A DNA stretch of 64,000 bases from Bacteroidales bacterium UBA6851 (GTDB lineage Bacteria > Bacteroidota > Bacteroidia > Bacteroidales > UBA932): positions 1-64,000 of the forward strand of contig DKDJ01000009.1 in assembly GCA_002451795.1 (NCBI GenBank), in the 5' to 3' direction. Made by a program: the position numbers and the translations under genes. Below, one piece after another: positions 1 to 7,468 of this stretch. Every line of letters starts with the position of its first letter. Positions within the stretch are counted from its first letter, which is position 1. A model generated the notes under the pieces. That model was not told the DNA's origin, made no database searches, and saw nothing but the letters and a program-made list of their open reading frames with translations.

Positions 1-92
1 GCTCTCGATTGTTTATTTTTTTCTCGGTACTTGCTTGTACTTATCTTTCAGTATTTTCAATGAACTTGCCCCTGCCTGTCGGAAAGGGAATG
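1..92 (-). other. Probable 5' leader of an rRNA operon (runs off the left edge)
   Basis: Downstream of the strong minus-strand promoter at 93-124 there is no credible protein start. On the minus strand the transcript contains GTTCATTGAAAATACTGAA and later AAGCAAGTACCGAG, ending AATCGAGAGC at the window edge. From memory this resembles the leader found just before 16S rRNA genes in Bacteroidales, and the final bases resemble the 5' end of a 16S gene (AGAGTTTGATC), with one mismatch. The rRNA itself is outside the window, so this is an inference. The open frame through this stretch is low-complexity and unlikely to be coding. Confidence 0.5.
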
Positions 93-124
93 CAAAGGTA
101 TATGAATTTTTTATTCTCACCAAA
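93..124 (-). promoter_or_regulatory. Consensus Bacteroidota sigma-A promoter reading left
   Basis: On the minus strand a -33 element TTTG (124-121) is followed by exactly 20 bases and then a -7 element TACCTTTG (100-93), a full match to the Bacteroidota housekeeping consensus TTTG-N19-21-TAnnTTTG. It is the best promoter in the window and points out of it to the left, away from comM, whose transcript ends at 182. Confidence 0.75.
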
Positions 125-181
125 TTTTTTTTGATTTTTTTATACTTTTTCTTCCGAAAAGCACACAAATGGATTGCGGCA

Positions 182-1057
182 TCACGTAAGGCTATCCAAA
201 AACCTATATCCAGCCGCCTCAAGAATGTGTTTTTCACTGATATTTCTTTCCCCTCCAAGATCCGCAATGGTTCTGGCAAGCCTCACAATCCTATAATAGG
301 CTCTCATGGACAACCCCCTACTATCCATAAGATGCCTCAACGCAGAAGCCGTACCCTCATCAAGATGGCAGTATTTCGCCAGATGCCGAAGATTCATTTC
401 CGAATTGGTGTATATACCATCCCCTGAAAATCGCTCCACCTGTATCCGCCTTGCCGCTCGCACCCTATCTGCCACCACGGCACTTGACTCCCGAGATTTC
501 TCATCTATGTTAACCGACTGCACCCTGCGAACAAATACCTGCAAGTCAATCCTGTCCATTATCGGGCCGGAGAGGCGCGACAGATACTCCTCTCGCCTCG
601 AAGGAGAACACTTACACCTGTCACCTTCACCATAGTATCCACACGGACAAGGATTAGATGCAGCCACGAGCATGAAAGACGCAGGGAACTTCACCTTAGC
701 CTTTAGTCTGGAAACCACCACTGATCTATCCTCTAATGGCCCTCGCAAAGACTCGATTACAGTACGCGGCAATTGAGCAAATTCGTCAAGGAAAAGAACC
801 CCGTTGTGCGCAAGTGAAACTTCCCCCGGAAGCACATTATCCCCCGATCCGCCTCCAATAAGGGCAGCAACAGAAGTCGAATGATGAGGAGCACGAAACG
901 GACGAACACAAAAACCGACTCCCATATCACTCCCTTTCCCGCACACAGAATATATCTTGCTTGTCACAAGCGCCTCGTCTTTGGTCATAGGAGGAAGAAT
1001 CCCAGCAAGTGCCTTGGCCAGAGTACTTTTCCCAGAGCCTGGAGAGCCCACCATCAT
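182..1057 (-). pseudogene. comM: ComM/YifB Mg-chelatase-like AAA+ ATPase, C-terminal part (after a frameshift)
   Basis: This frame carries the AAA+ core and C-terminal domain of the YifB/ComM family: a Walker A motif (GSPGSGKST) right after its first residues, a Walker B region (GVLFLDEFAQ), the family's CPCGYYG and CKC cysteine motifs, and a C-terminal helical domain. ComM is a hexameric helicase that promotes branch migration during natural transformation; its role in Bacteroidales is not established. The first codons lie exactly where the N-terminal frame (1054-1728) stops, with an ATGA overlap of 4 bases, just after a run of eight G (minus strand; C8 at 1067-1074). Joined, the two parts give about 515 residues, the usual full length, and the motif around the junction should read AAAGGHNI. 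Either an indel or sequencing error has split the gene, or the tract is a genuine switch. Translational restart at the ATG is possible but would separate the Walker A domain from the N-terminal domain. Confidence 0.8.
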
Positions 1058-1728
1058 AATGTTATGCCCCCCCCAGCCGCAGCTATTTCCAAAGCTCTCT
1101 TGGCACCGTGCTGCCCTACTATATCAGCGAAGTCAGGAATATCCCAATCCTTATCCACTCCTTTAGGATTATCCCCTTGAATAGGACCAATAGTCTCCAT
1201 CTTGAGACTCCCTACGTCAATATCCCCTGAAAGAACGGACATCACTTCAGTAAGGGTCCGCACTCCAAAAATTTCTATTCCCTCTATCGCACAAGCCTCT
1301 GAAGCACAGTCATAAGGAAGGATGACACCTTTTAAGCCTTTAGCCCTGGCAAATTCAGCATATAACAGCGCACCTGGAATGTAACGCACACCACCGTCGA
1401 GGCTCAGCTCCCCCATTATCAGATAGTCATCCAGAAAGGGCAACGCCATATCAGAGGCAGATGAAATAATACCAGCAGCAATGGGAAGATCATAACCACT
1501 ACCGCTCTTTCGCAAATCCGCAGGCGCAAGATTAATCACTATCTTCTTTCCCGGGACCTTATATCCTAGCGAAGACATAGCGGTAACGACACGCAAGAGG
1601 CTCTCCTTGACAGCAGTGTCAGCCATCCCTACCAGATGAATCCCAATACCTCTGTCAACATTCGTTTCAACCGTCACGTCTACGGCCTCAATACCTATAC
1701 ATTTTGCCGAATGAATGCGAGTAAGCAT
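1054..1728 (-). pseudogene. comM: ComM/YifB N-terminal part (frame ends at a G8 tract)
   Basis: This encodes the N-terminal Lon-like (ChlI) domain of ComM/YifB: the opening MLTRIHSAKC, then VETNVDRGIGIHLVGMADTA and the conserved NLAPADLRKSGSGYDLPIA and MGELSLDGG stretches. The frame ends GQHGAKRALEIAAAGG and then leaves the family consensus for three residues before TGA, exactly at a homopolymer of eight G on the coding strand. Six G would restore the usual GGHN; nine would restore the frame with one extra glycine. ATG at 1728 was preferred to an upstream TTG. It is divergent from tsaE, with 29 bases between the two starts. The part alone lacks the ATPase motor. Confidence 0.8.
1067..1074 (-). 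repeat. G8 homopolymer at the comM frame break
   Basis: A run of eight C on the plus strand (G8 in the sense of comM) coincides with the point where the reading frame departs from the conserved AAAGGHN sequence. Such tracts are prone to slipped-strand mispairing in cells and to miscalls in sequencing. Confidence 0.85.
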
Positions 1729-1741
1729 AAGCAATATTGAT

Positions 1742-1749
1742 TATCTTTG
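1742..1749 (+). promoter_or_regulatory. -7 promoter element TATCTTTG for tsaE
   Basis: TAtcTTTG matches the Bacteroidota -7 consensus and ends 8 bases before the tsaE ATG at 1758, so the transcript would be leaderless or nearly so. No TTTG lies at the proper -33 distance, which lowers certainty. It also argues against the upstream in-frame TTG start at 1737. Confidence 0.5.
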
Positions 1750-1757
1750 TCCTCGTT

Positions 1758-2183
1758 ATGAAACATTCCTTAACAATTAGCAGCCTTGATGGCATCGCAG
1801 ATGCTGCTTCCGCTTTCAAAGAGGTGGTAAAAAGACACCCTCTCATAGCCTTCTATGCTCCTATGGGAGCAGGAAAAACCACGTTCACGAAGGCCATTTG
1901 CGAGAGTCTTGGCGTTCCAGGGGAAGAAATATCTTCTCCGACATTCTCTATCGTAAACGAGTACGTTGGAGACGATGGAAAAAGCATTTTTCATTTTGAC
2001 TTCTATAGAATAACCAAAAACGCCGAGGCCCTTGACATCGGTCTCTATGACTACCTTGACAGCGGATGCCCATGTATTATGGAGTGGCCAGAGAACGTGG
2101 AGGACCTCCTTCCAGAAGACACGCTTAAAGTAACTATCTATGTAGCAGACGATGGTTCTAGAGTAGTCAGCTGGGAAGAATAG
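1758..2183 (+). CDS. tsaE: tRNA threonylcarbamoyladenosine biosynthesis ATPase TsaE
   Basis: TsaE is the small ATPase that with TsaB and TsaD makes the universal t6A37 modification of ANN-decoding tRNAs in the cytoplasm. The 141-residue product has the family P-loop APMGAGKTTFTKAI near residues 33-46, the following SPTFSIVNEY, then HFDFYRI and the CIMEWPENV motif. Length is normal. ATG 1758 is chosen because an upstream TTG would overlap the promoter element. It is divergent from comM, monocistronic, and followed by a strong bidirectional terminator at 2246-2290. tsaB and tsaD are not in the window. Confidence 0.93.
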   Translation: MKHSLTISSLDGIADAASAFKEVVKRHPLIAFYAPMGAGKTTFTKAICESLGVPGEEISSPTFSIVNEYVGDDGKSIFHFDFYRITKNAEALDIGLYDYLDSGCPCIMEWPENVEDLLPEDTLKVTIYVADDGSRVVSWEE

Positions 2184-2245
2184 GGGTTTTCTCATTTTGT
2201 AATTCAAATTTAACATAGCCAAAGTTTTTCACATAGCAAATTAAC

Positions 2246-2290
2246 ATAGAAAAGCCCACTGTAACAATAAGTCACGGTGGGCTTTTCTAT
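2246..2290. terminator. Bidirectional intrinsic terminator (tsaE / beta-barrel gene)
   Basis: A perfect 14-bp inverted repeat (2246-2259 with 2277-2290, core AGAAAAGCCCAC / GTGGGCTTTTCT) has A-runs on the left and T-runs on the right, giving a U-tract in either direction. It lies between the convergent tsaE and the beta-barrel gene ending at 2357. Confidence 0.88.
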
Positions 2291-2356
2291 TTTTTATACA
2301 AATATTTACGAATCTTTATGAAAGCAATCTTAACTCATGAGGAAAGAAGACGGCAA

Positions 2357-3562
2357 TCAGAAAGAGAAACGCAGACCTACGTCGAAGTTGACAAGCAACG
2401 GATGCTCTGTACGGACACTCTTAGGCTGCATGCATGGGAAATAATACCTTATGCCAGGATCAATATAAACTCCGAACTGACTAGCGACAGCAAACTCCAC
2501 ACCCACTCCGGCACCTACTGAATACTGAAGTTTACGTACAACATCGCTGACTGTAATGTCAGGAGCAGCAAAAAGTGTATACCGACTCGACAAGCAATAC
2601 TCAGCCTCACCACCAGCATGAAGATAAAACTTCAAGCGATCTGAGCCAATGACATTATAATAAATCTCTAGTGGAACACCCACATATTGAAGAATATGTG
2701 ATACTGTACCAGCCTCTACAGTCTGTCCATTATGAACATATTTTCCCGCAAAAGTTCTAGAAAGCCTAGTATAATCCACGCCTATCCCTAGAGACACCCG
2801 TGGAGCAATGCTCTTTCTTATTCCAATCCCGAAAGACAATGGAATTCCATATACCGAGCTTCCTGTTTCCACTATGCCATCACCCACGACACCAGGGGCA
2901 AAGGACTGATGGACCCGATTAAAAGACATGTCGGAATCATTGCCTCCGACAGCGCCTTTAGTGTAAAGAGCAACAGGTTTATCCCAGAACGACTTCCTTT
3001 CTGCCTCTTCCAAAACATCAAAAGGATCATGATCATCCCTCTGAACCTTCCTTGTCGTTCTTCCAACATGACTCTCAGACTCCGATACGCTCTGCACAGA
3101 AGCATCATATATCTTTTCCACTTCGCTAGTGCTTGTCTCTTGCCGCTCGTCTGCGACCACTTCAACAAACGACTCCGCCGAAGCAAGCATAGTCCCTACA
3201 GGAGCATTATTAGGCATAAGACCGCCTTTGACATAATCGTCCATCGCTGCAGAAGCGTTGTCTTCACTTTCTTCTACCATTTCAACCTCAGCATGATACT
3301 CGGCAGGTGAAGCAATCACCCCCACTGCAGGCTCACTGCTCCGACGAAACAGAAATACTCCAGCTGCAACTGAAGCCACAGCCATCGCCATACACGCATA
3401 GCCCCATACGGCACCATATTTACGGTGCGAATTATCTTCGGATGGAGATACGCCTAAATGAGAAGACACACTTTTCCAGACACTGCGTGGAGGAGCCACC
3501 TCAGCATCTTCAAGCATTGACTTCACCAAGGAATCAAATTCGTTATATTCTTCCTGCATCAT
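2357..3562 (-). CDS. ECF-sigma-linked protein: cytoplasmic head, one inner-membrane helix and C-terminal outer-membrane beta-barrel
   Basis: The 401-residue product begins with a short acidic head containing the PPRSVW motif (residues 24-29), of the kind seen at the start of Bacteroidota proteins paired with ECF sigma factors. One transmembrane helix follows at about residues 50-72, without a signal peptide or cleavage site. Next is an acidic Ser/Glu-rich linker to about residue 200, then a porin-like barrel of alternating strands ending in a C-terminal phenylalanine (GLRFSF), the usual BAM signal. If both the helix and the barrel insert, the protein would span inner membrane, periplasm and outer membrane. 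Its ATG overlaps the stop of the upstream sigma gene by one base (TAATG), so the two are translationally coupled. Inference: it is an anti-sigma or sensing partner of that sigma factor. No classical ZAS or FecR domain is visible and no ligand can be named. Confidence 0.75.
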   Translation of the reverse strand: MMQEEYNEFDSLVKSMLEDAEVAPPRSVWKSVSSHLGVSPSEDNSHRKYGAVWGYACMAMAVASVAAGVFLFRRSSEPAVGVIASPAEYHAEVEMVEESEDNASAAMDDYVKGGLMPNNAPVGTMLASAESFVEVVADERQETSTSEVEKIYDASVQSVSESESHVGRTTRKVQRDDHDPFDVLEEAERKSFWDKPVALYTKGAVGGNDSDMSFNRVHQSFAPGVVGDGIVETGSSVYGIPLSFGIGIRKSIAPRVSLGIGVDYTRLSRTFAGKYVHNGQTVEAGTVSHILQYVGVPLEIYYNVIGSDRLKFYLHAGGEAEYCLSSRYTLFAAPDITVSDVVRKLQYSVGAGVGVEFAVASQFGVYIDPGIRYYFPCMQPKSVRTEHPLLVNFDVGLRFSF

Positions 3563-4122
3563 TAATACCTATCCTTTATCTTGGACTGCAGCAACATTCT
3601 CGCCCTCTGGAGCTGAGAACGCGACGTCGTCTCAGAAATGCCGAGAGCTTCCGCAATCTCTTTATGGGAATACCCTTCTATGACATACATATTGAATACG
3701 GTTCGGAACCCCGTCGGGAGAGCGGCAACCAGTTTCAGGAGATCCACATACGAAATCTTTTGGATTACCGTAGGGTCATCACTTGAGATTCCCCACGCCG
3801 CGGATACATCCTCGGTATTCTTCATGGCATCTTTCTTTCTAAGACTCATCAGTGCAGTATTGACAAAGACCCTACGCGCCCAGCCTTCAAAGGAACCTAC
3901 CCCCGAATAACTGTCAAGTTTGGAAAATAGAGTTACAAAACCGTCTTGAAGTATGTCTTCCGCTGCATCTCTATCGCCCATGTATCGCAGACATACAGCA
4001 AACATCTTCGGTGACAACATGTCGTAAATAGCCTTCTGACACCTGCCGTCACCTCGCTTTGCCCCTTCTATCCAATCTTTTTCCCGAGTATCAAGATGCT
4101 TCTTGTTACCGAAAAGTTGCAT
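3562..4122 (-). CDS. ECF-family RNA polymerase sigma factor
   Basis: A 186-residue group 4 sigma factor. Region 2 is at about residues 25-93, with the -10 recognition helix around DAAEDILQDGFVTLF and then FEGWARRVFVNTAL. Region 4 is at about 130-182, ending in the helix-turn-helix HKEIAEALGISETTSRSQL. Length and layout are typical of Bacteroidota ECFs. It is the first gene of a two-gene unit with the beta-barrel protein. A TACTTTCG element at 4147-4154 on the minus strand is one mismatch from the -7 consensus and could be its promoter. The regulon cannot be read from the window, and no second copy of that promoter was noticed. Confidence 0.92.
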   Translation of the reverse strand: MQLFGNKKHLDTREKDWIEGAKRGDGRCQKAIYDMLSPKMFAVCLRYMGDRDAAEDILQDGFVTLFSKLDSYSGVGSFEGWARRVFVNTALMSLRKKDAMKNTEDVSAAWGISSDDPTVIQKISYVDLLKLVAALPTGFRTVFNMYVIEGYSHKEIAEALGISETTSRSQLQRARMLLQSKIKDRY

Positions 4123-4177
4123 TCTACAAAAAGAATCAGTTTTTTGCGAAAGTAGCCATTTTTTCTCTAAAAATGCA

Positions 4178-4185
4178 TAAATTTG
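4178..4185 (+). promoter_or_regulatory. -7 promoter element TAAATTTG for the TPR-envC operon
   Basis: TAaaTTTG ends 6 bases before the ATG at 4192, predicting a leaderless transcript. No clear -33 TTTG is present at 19-21 bases. The element overlaps an upstream in-frame TTG (4183), which is therefore not a believable start. Confidence 0.5.
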
Positions 4186-4191
4186 TTCTCT

Positions 4192-5433
4192 ATGCGTAAG
4201 ATTGTGACATACATGATGGCCGTATTGCTGCCATTATTCAGTCTATCGGCATCAGAGCCAGACAAAAGCCGGTTTCTTGACGCCGTATCCCAATATTCGG
4301 AAGGACACTACTCATCAGCGCTCGTACAATTTACCGAACTGCTTGAGGAATCTCCAGATGACGATGCCTTAAATTACTATTTGGGGTTGTGCGAAATTCA
4401 GCTCAACAAGATTCAAGAGGCCAAAATACACTTTGAAAAAGCAGCATCAATAGATACTTCCAATATTTGGTATACCAATGCCCTCGCCACCATATATAGC
4501 GCTACAGGCGACCGCATCAAGTTGGCGGATGCAGTAGAAAAACTGATAAGGCGCAACCCATCTGCTTATAAAAATCCCTATGCACTCACCGCAATAGGAG
4601 ATGCCCGACTATCTGAAAGGAAAGATTCAGTTGCACTGGAGAGATATAATCAGGCACTGGAGATTGACCCGACATACATTTATGCAAGACTCGGAAGAAT
4701 AGATACATTCCGCATGTCTGGAAAGATGCCTTCCATGTTCTCTGATCTTTCCAAGCTGGTCGAAGACCGTACCGTAGATGTCAGCATCAAGACCACCTAC
4801 CTTGATGCCATAATGAAAAACATGGACTCCAAATTCTACTGGGTATGGGGGAAAACGCTTCAGGACATTATTTTCAAGTGTACTGAGGTCCATCCAGATG
4901 ATGTAAAGTCACAGCTCTTAAAACTAAATATAATCTCCATCACGGAAGACAACGATGCATTGCTCCAGCAATGTGCTGTTTTAGCCAGGGCTGCCGAAGC
5001 CGCAAAAGACACAGCAAACCTCGTAACAGCATACTTTTATGAAGGCAGCATATATCACGAACTGGGCAAGAAGAAAAAATCATACAAGACTTATGATAAA
5101 GCGATGCTCGTTGACCCGGATTATGCTCCATTACTTAACAACTACGCATACTATCTTTCAGAGGATAGACGATCTCTTAAGAAGGCCCTCAAAATGAGCC
5201 AAAGAGCCGTAGAACTCGAGCCGGACAATGCTACATACCTTGATACCATCGGCTGGATTCTCTACCTGCTCGGCAAGCCAGAAGAAGCCAAACCATATTT
5301 CAAACACGCCATGTTATACGGTGGCATAGATAGCGTAGTAATACTCGAACACTACGCCAAAGTCCTTGACGCACTCGGAGAGAATGACCTCGCATCCTAC
5401 TACAGGACTCTTTCCACCTATAAAAAGCAATAA
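4192..5433 (+). CDS. Exported tetratricopeptide-repeat protein
   Basis: The 413-residue product starts with a signal peptide (MRKIVTYMMAVLLPLFSLSA, cleavage after about residue 20), followed by TPR units throughout. Examples are DALNYYLGLCEIQLNKIQEA near residues 60-80 and LNNYAYYLSEDRRSLKKALK with ATYLDTIGWILYLLGKPEEA near 320-375. It should work in the periplasm or at the outer membrane as a protein-protein scaffold; no enzymatic domain is seen. It lies 5 bases upstream of envC on the same strand, so a shared operon and a role in cell envelope or division are plausible, but that is inferred from context only. Confidence 0.85.
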   Translation: MRKIVTYMMAVLLPLFSLSASEPDKSRFLDAVSQYSEGHYSSALVQFTELLEESPDDDALNYYLGLCEIQLNKIQEAKIHFEKAASIDTSNIWYTNALATIYSATGDRIKLADAVEKLIRRNPSAYKNPYALTAIGDARLSERKDSVALERYNQALEIDPTYIYARLGRIDTFRMSGKMPSMFSDLSKLVEDRTVDVSIKTTYLDAIMKNMDSKFYWVWGKTLQDIIFKCTEVHPDDVKSQLLKLNIISITEDNDALLQQCAVLARAAEAAKDTANLVTAYFYEGSIYHELGKKKKSYKTYDKAMLVDPDYAPLLNNYAYYLSEDRRSLKKALKMSQRAVELEPDNATYLDTIGWILYLLGKPEEAKPYFKHAMLYGGIDSVVILEHYAKVLDALGENDLASYYRTLSTYKKQ

Positions 5434-5438
5434 GAGAC

Positions 5439-6641
5439 ATGAGAGGATTGACGAACACGGTGTTGGTTTTCATCCTGCTCTTCTTTGGCATGGAGGCAGC
5501 AGCCCAGAATACGTCCTCACAAGAATCGCGTAAGGCAGCACTTGAACGAGAAATTGCGCAACTCCAGAAGCAGATCAAGGATAATTCAGCCAAGAGTGCC
5601 AATGCTCTTGGCGAACTAACTCTCATCAGAAAACAACTATCCAACCGACGAGAGCTCATTTCGGATAGTGAAAAGGAAATCAAAGTATTGAGTGATAGCA
5701 TCTCCAGAGCCCGCAAGGAAATCAAGGAAATCGAAGATAGACTTGACACCATGGACGTCTACTATCAGAGACTCATCAAAGGAGCCTATCGCAACCGGGA
5801 CAAACGTATCTGGTACGCGCACCTCCTCACCAGCGCCAACTTTGCGCAAGCATCCAGACGTTACTCTTACCTCAAGAACCTATCCTCACAGATTAATGAA
5901 GAGGCCGCTCGCATCACGAAGACCAAAACCGATCTTGATAACAAAGTGGCTAATCTTGATAGGATGAAAGCCAATGCTGAGGCTCTCAAGGCCGTCCGAC
6001 AGAAAGAACTTAATCAACTCAAAAAGGACGAAAAGCGATCAGACGCTCTGATTGCAACTCTTAAAAAAGATAAGAGCAAATACCAAAAACAATTGTCTAC
6101 CAAACAGAAGCAGGTAGAAGCCTTGAACCGCGAGATAGAGAAGATTATTGCTTCCTACATGGCACAGCAAAACGCAGCCCAAAAGTCGGAAGGGAAAACC
6201 ACAACGAAACAAAAGAAGACTATTGACTATAAGCTCTCCTCGGATTTTGAGAAGAATAAGGGGAAACTGCCATGGCCAGCAGAAGGGCCTATAGTGGAGA
6301 AGTTCGGCCGGCACAATCACCCTGTGTATACCTCAATAGTAATGCCTTTCAACAATGGTATCAATATCGCTCTTTCACCTGGAACTGATATTAACGCAGT
6401 GTTCGACGGAGAGGTGAAAAATATAATAGTGATGCCTGGGTACAATAAATGCGTACTTATTCAGCACGGAAATTACTTCACTTTCTACTGCAAACTATCA
6501 GGAGTGGACGTAAAAGCCGGCGACAAAGTAAAAACAGGCCAGAAGATAGGAACGGTAGACACTATCGATCACCAGACCCAACTTCATTTTCAAGTGTGGA
6601 AAGAAAAGGCCCCTCAGAACCCGGAAAACTGGCTCAGATAA
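5439..6641 (+). CDS. envC: EnvC-type murein hydrolase activator (degenerate LytM/M23 domain)
   Basis: A 400-residue exported protein: signal peptide to about residue 22 (ending MEAAAQ), a long coiled coil from about 30 to 250 rich in Lys/Glu/Gln, and a C-terminal LytM/M23 domain. The zinc ligands of active M23 peptidases are not conserved: the HxxxD motif reads NNGIN (residues 305-309) and the HLHF motif reads QLHF (381-384). This matches EnvC, which does not cleave peptidoglycan but activates periplasmic N-acetylmuramyl amidases for daughter cell separation. It is in a likely operon with the preceding TPR gene and convergent with the PPTase gene 2 bases downstream. No FtsEX pair is in the window, so the usual EnvC partner must be elsewhere. 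Confidence 0.88.
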   Translation: MRGLTNTVLVFILLFFGMEAAAQNTSSQESRKAALEREIAQLQKQIKDNSAKSANALGELTLIRKQLSNRRELISDSEKEIKVLSDSISRARKEIKEIEDRLDTMDVYYQRLIKGAYRNRDKRIWYAHLLTSANFAQASRRYSYLKNLSSQINEEAARITKTKTDLDNKVANLDRMKANAEALKAVRQKELNQLKKDEKRSDALIATLKKDKSKYQKQLSTKQKQVEALNREIEKIIASYMAQQNAAQKSEGKTTTKQKKTIDYKLSSDFEKNKGKLPWPAEGPIVEKFGRHNHPVYTSIVMPFNNGINIALSPGTDINAVFDGEVKNIIVMPGYNKCVLIQHGNYFTFYCKLSGVDVKAGDKVKTGQKIGTVDTIDHQTQLHFQVWKEKAPQNPENWLR

Positions 6642-6643
6642 AA

Positions 6644-7285
6644 TCAGCCTGCCACCCATACTAGTACGTGACGGTCAAAAGTCATGTACTGAAGCTGAAG
6701 TTCCTCCTCAAAGCCATCCTTCTGAATGAAAGTGGCAGCCAACTCGCCTTCTCCACGAAGACGAAAATCATCGATTTCTATCTGCTCAGCGAAATCCACG
6801 TTATACTGGGACATCTTTTTGTAGACAGCCTCCTTGGCGCACCAGTAGATAGCCAGTTGCTCATTCCTTTTTTCCTCATCCAGGTCCTCAATCTCTTCCT
6901 CGGAAAGGGCCTTTTTCTCCACTGCGGAGAAATCACGATCAAGAGACTCGCAGTCAATCCCTACCTCTTCGGTATCATTATATATGACTGCTACGTATTT
7001 GTCTGTATGGGTAATGCTTATGTTGGTGGAAGAGTTCTCGATATATGGCTTGCCATTGTCGTGATGACTCAGATAGACTTTCTCTTCAAACAATGCATCA
7101 AGAAGAGCACGTACAGCAAGTTTTTGCTTACGCAGGGATGCACTTTTGATATATGAGATTTCTTCCAATTCGTCTGTAGGTACCGAACTTAATTTCTTAA
7201 GTTCAGCTTCAGACTCCGTTATTTGCCAGACTCCCAGTTTCGAGTGGTAGTCGTCGTCAAGATCTTTGATAAGATATAGTGCCAT
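6644..7285 (-). CDS. 4'-phosphopantetheinyl transferase superfamily protein
   Basis: PPTases move the phosphopantetheine arm of CoA to a serine of carrier proteins. The 213-residue product carries the family motifs in order: HHDNGKPY, SITHTDKYVAVIY, then GIDCESLD (Mg-binding Asp) and WCAKEAVYKK (WxxKEAxxK with the catalytic Glu/Lys), near residues 138-148. The length fits the Sfp/AcpT-like two-domain type rather than the short AcpS. ATG 7285 (MALYLIKD) is preferred: it follows a TATCTTTG promoter element, and the extension upstream of it is low quality. The carrier-protein target is unknown. Confidence 0.88.
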   Translation of the reverse strand: MALYLIKDLDDDYHSKLGVWQITESEAELKKLSSVPTDELEEISYIKSASLRKQKLAVRALLDALFEEKVYLSHHDNGKPYIENSSTNISITHTDKYVAVIYNDTEEVGIDCESLDRDFSAVEKKALSEEEIEDLDEEKRNEQLAIYWCAKEAVYKKMSQYNVDFAEQIEIDDFRLRGEGELAATFIQKDGFEEELQLQYMTFDRHVLVWVAG

Positions 7286-7303
7286 AATTGATTTATATCG
7301 CCG

Positions 7304-7336
7304 CAAAGATAATGATTTTTTGTATATTTGTGCCAA
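7304..7336 (-). promoter_or_regulatory. Promoter of the PPTase gene
   Basis: On the minus strand a -7 element TATCTTTG (7311-7304) lies 21 bases below TTGG (7336-7333), a three-of-four match to the -33 TTTG. The predicted start gives a 5' UTR of about 10-15 bases. Confidence 0.55.
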
Positions 7337-7424
7337 TTTAAAAACGCGAAAGTAACAAACTGCTTCAGATTCGCTCGAGCACATATCTCCTTGGGAGAAA
7401 GGGATGAAGTCTGACGCAGGCTGT

Positions 7425-7457
7425 TTTGAAAGTTTATTGTTCGACTAAATATCTTTA
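7425..7457 (+). promoter_or_regulatory. Promoter of mdh
   Basis: A -33 TTTG (7425-7428), 21 bases, then TATCTTTA (7450-7457), one base off the -7 consensus, sit 11 bases upstream of the mdh ATG. Confidence 0.65.
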
Positions 7458-7468
7458 TTTTTAGAAGT

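Noticed and set aside
13..279. An 88-codon open frame on the minus strand across the left-end promoter and the comM tail
   Set aside because: It contains the consensus promoter and low-complexity Lys-rich codons, has no family resemblance, and its start lies inside comM.
1734..1737. TTG starts that would lengthen comM and tsaE into each other
   Set aside because: Both have conserved ATG starts a few codons later, and the tsaE extension would cover its own promoter element.
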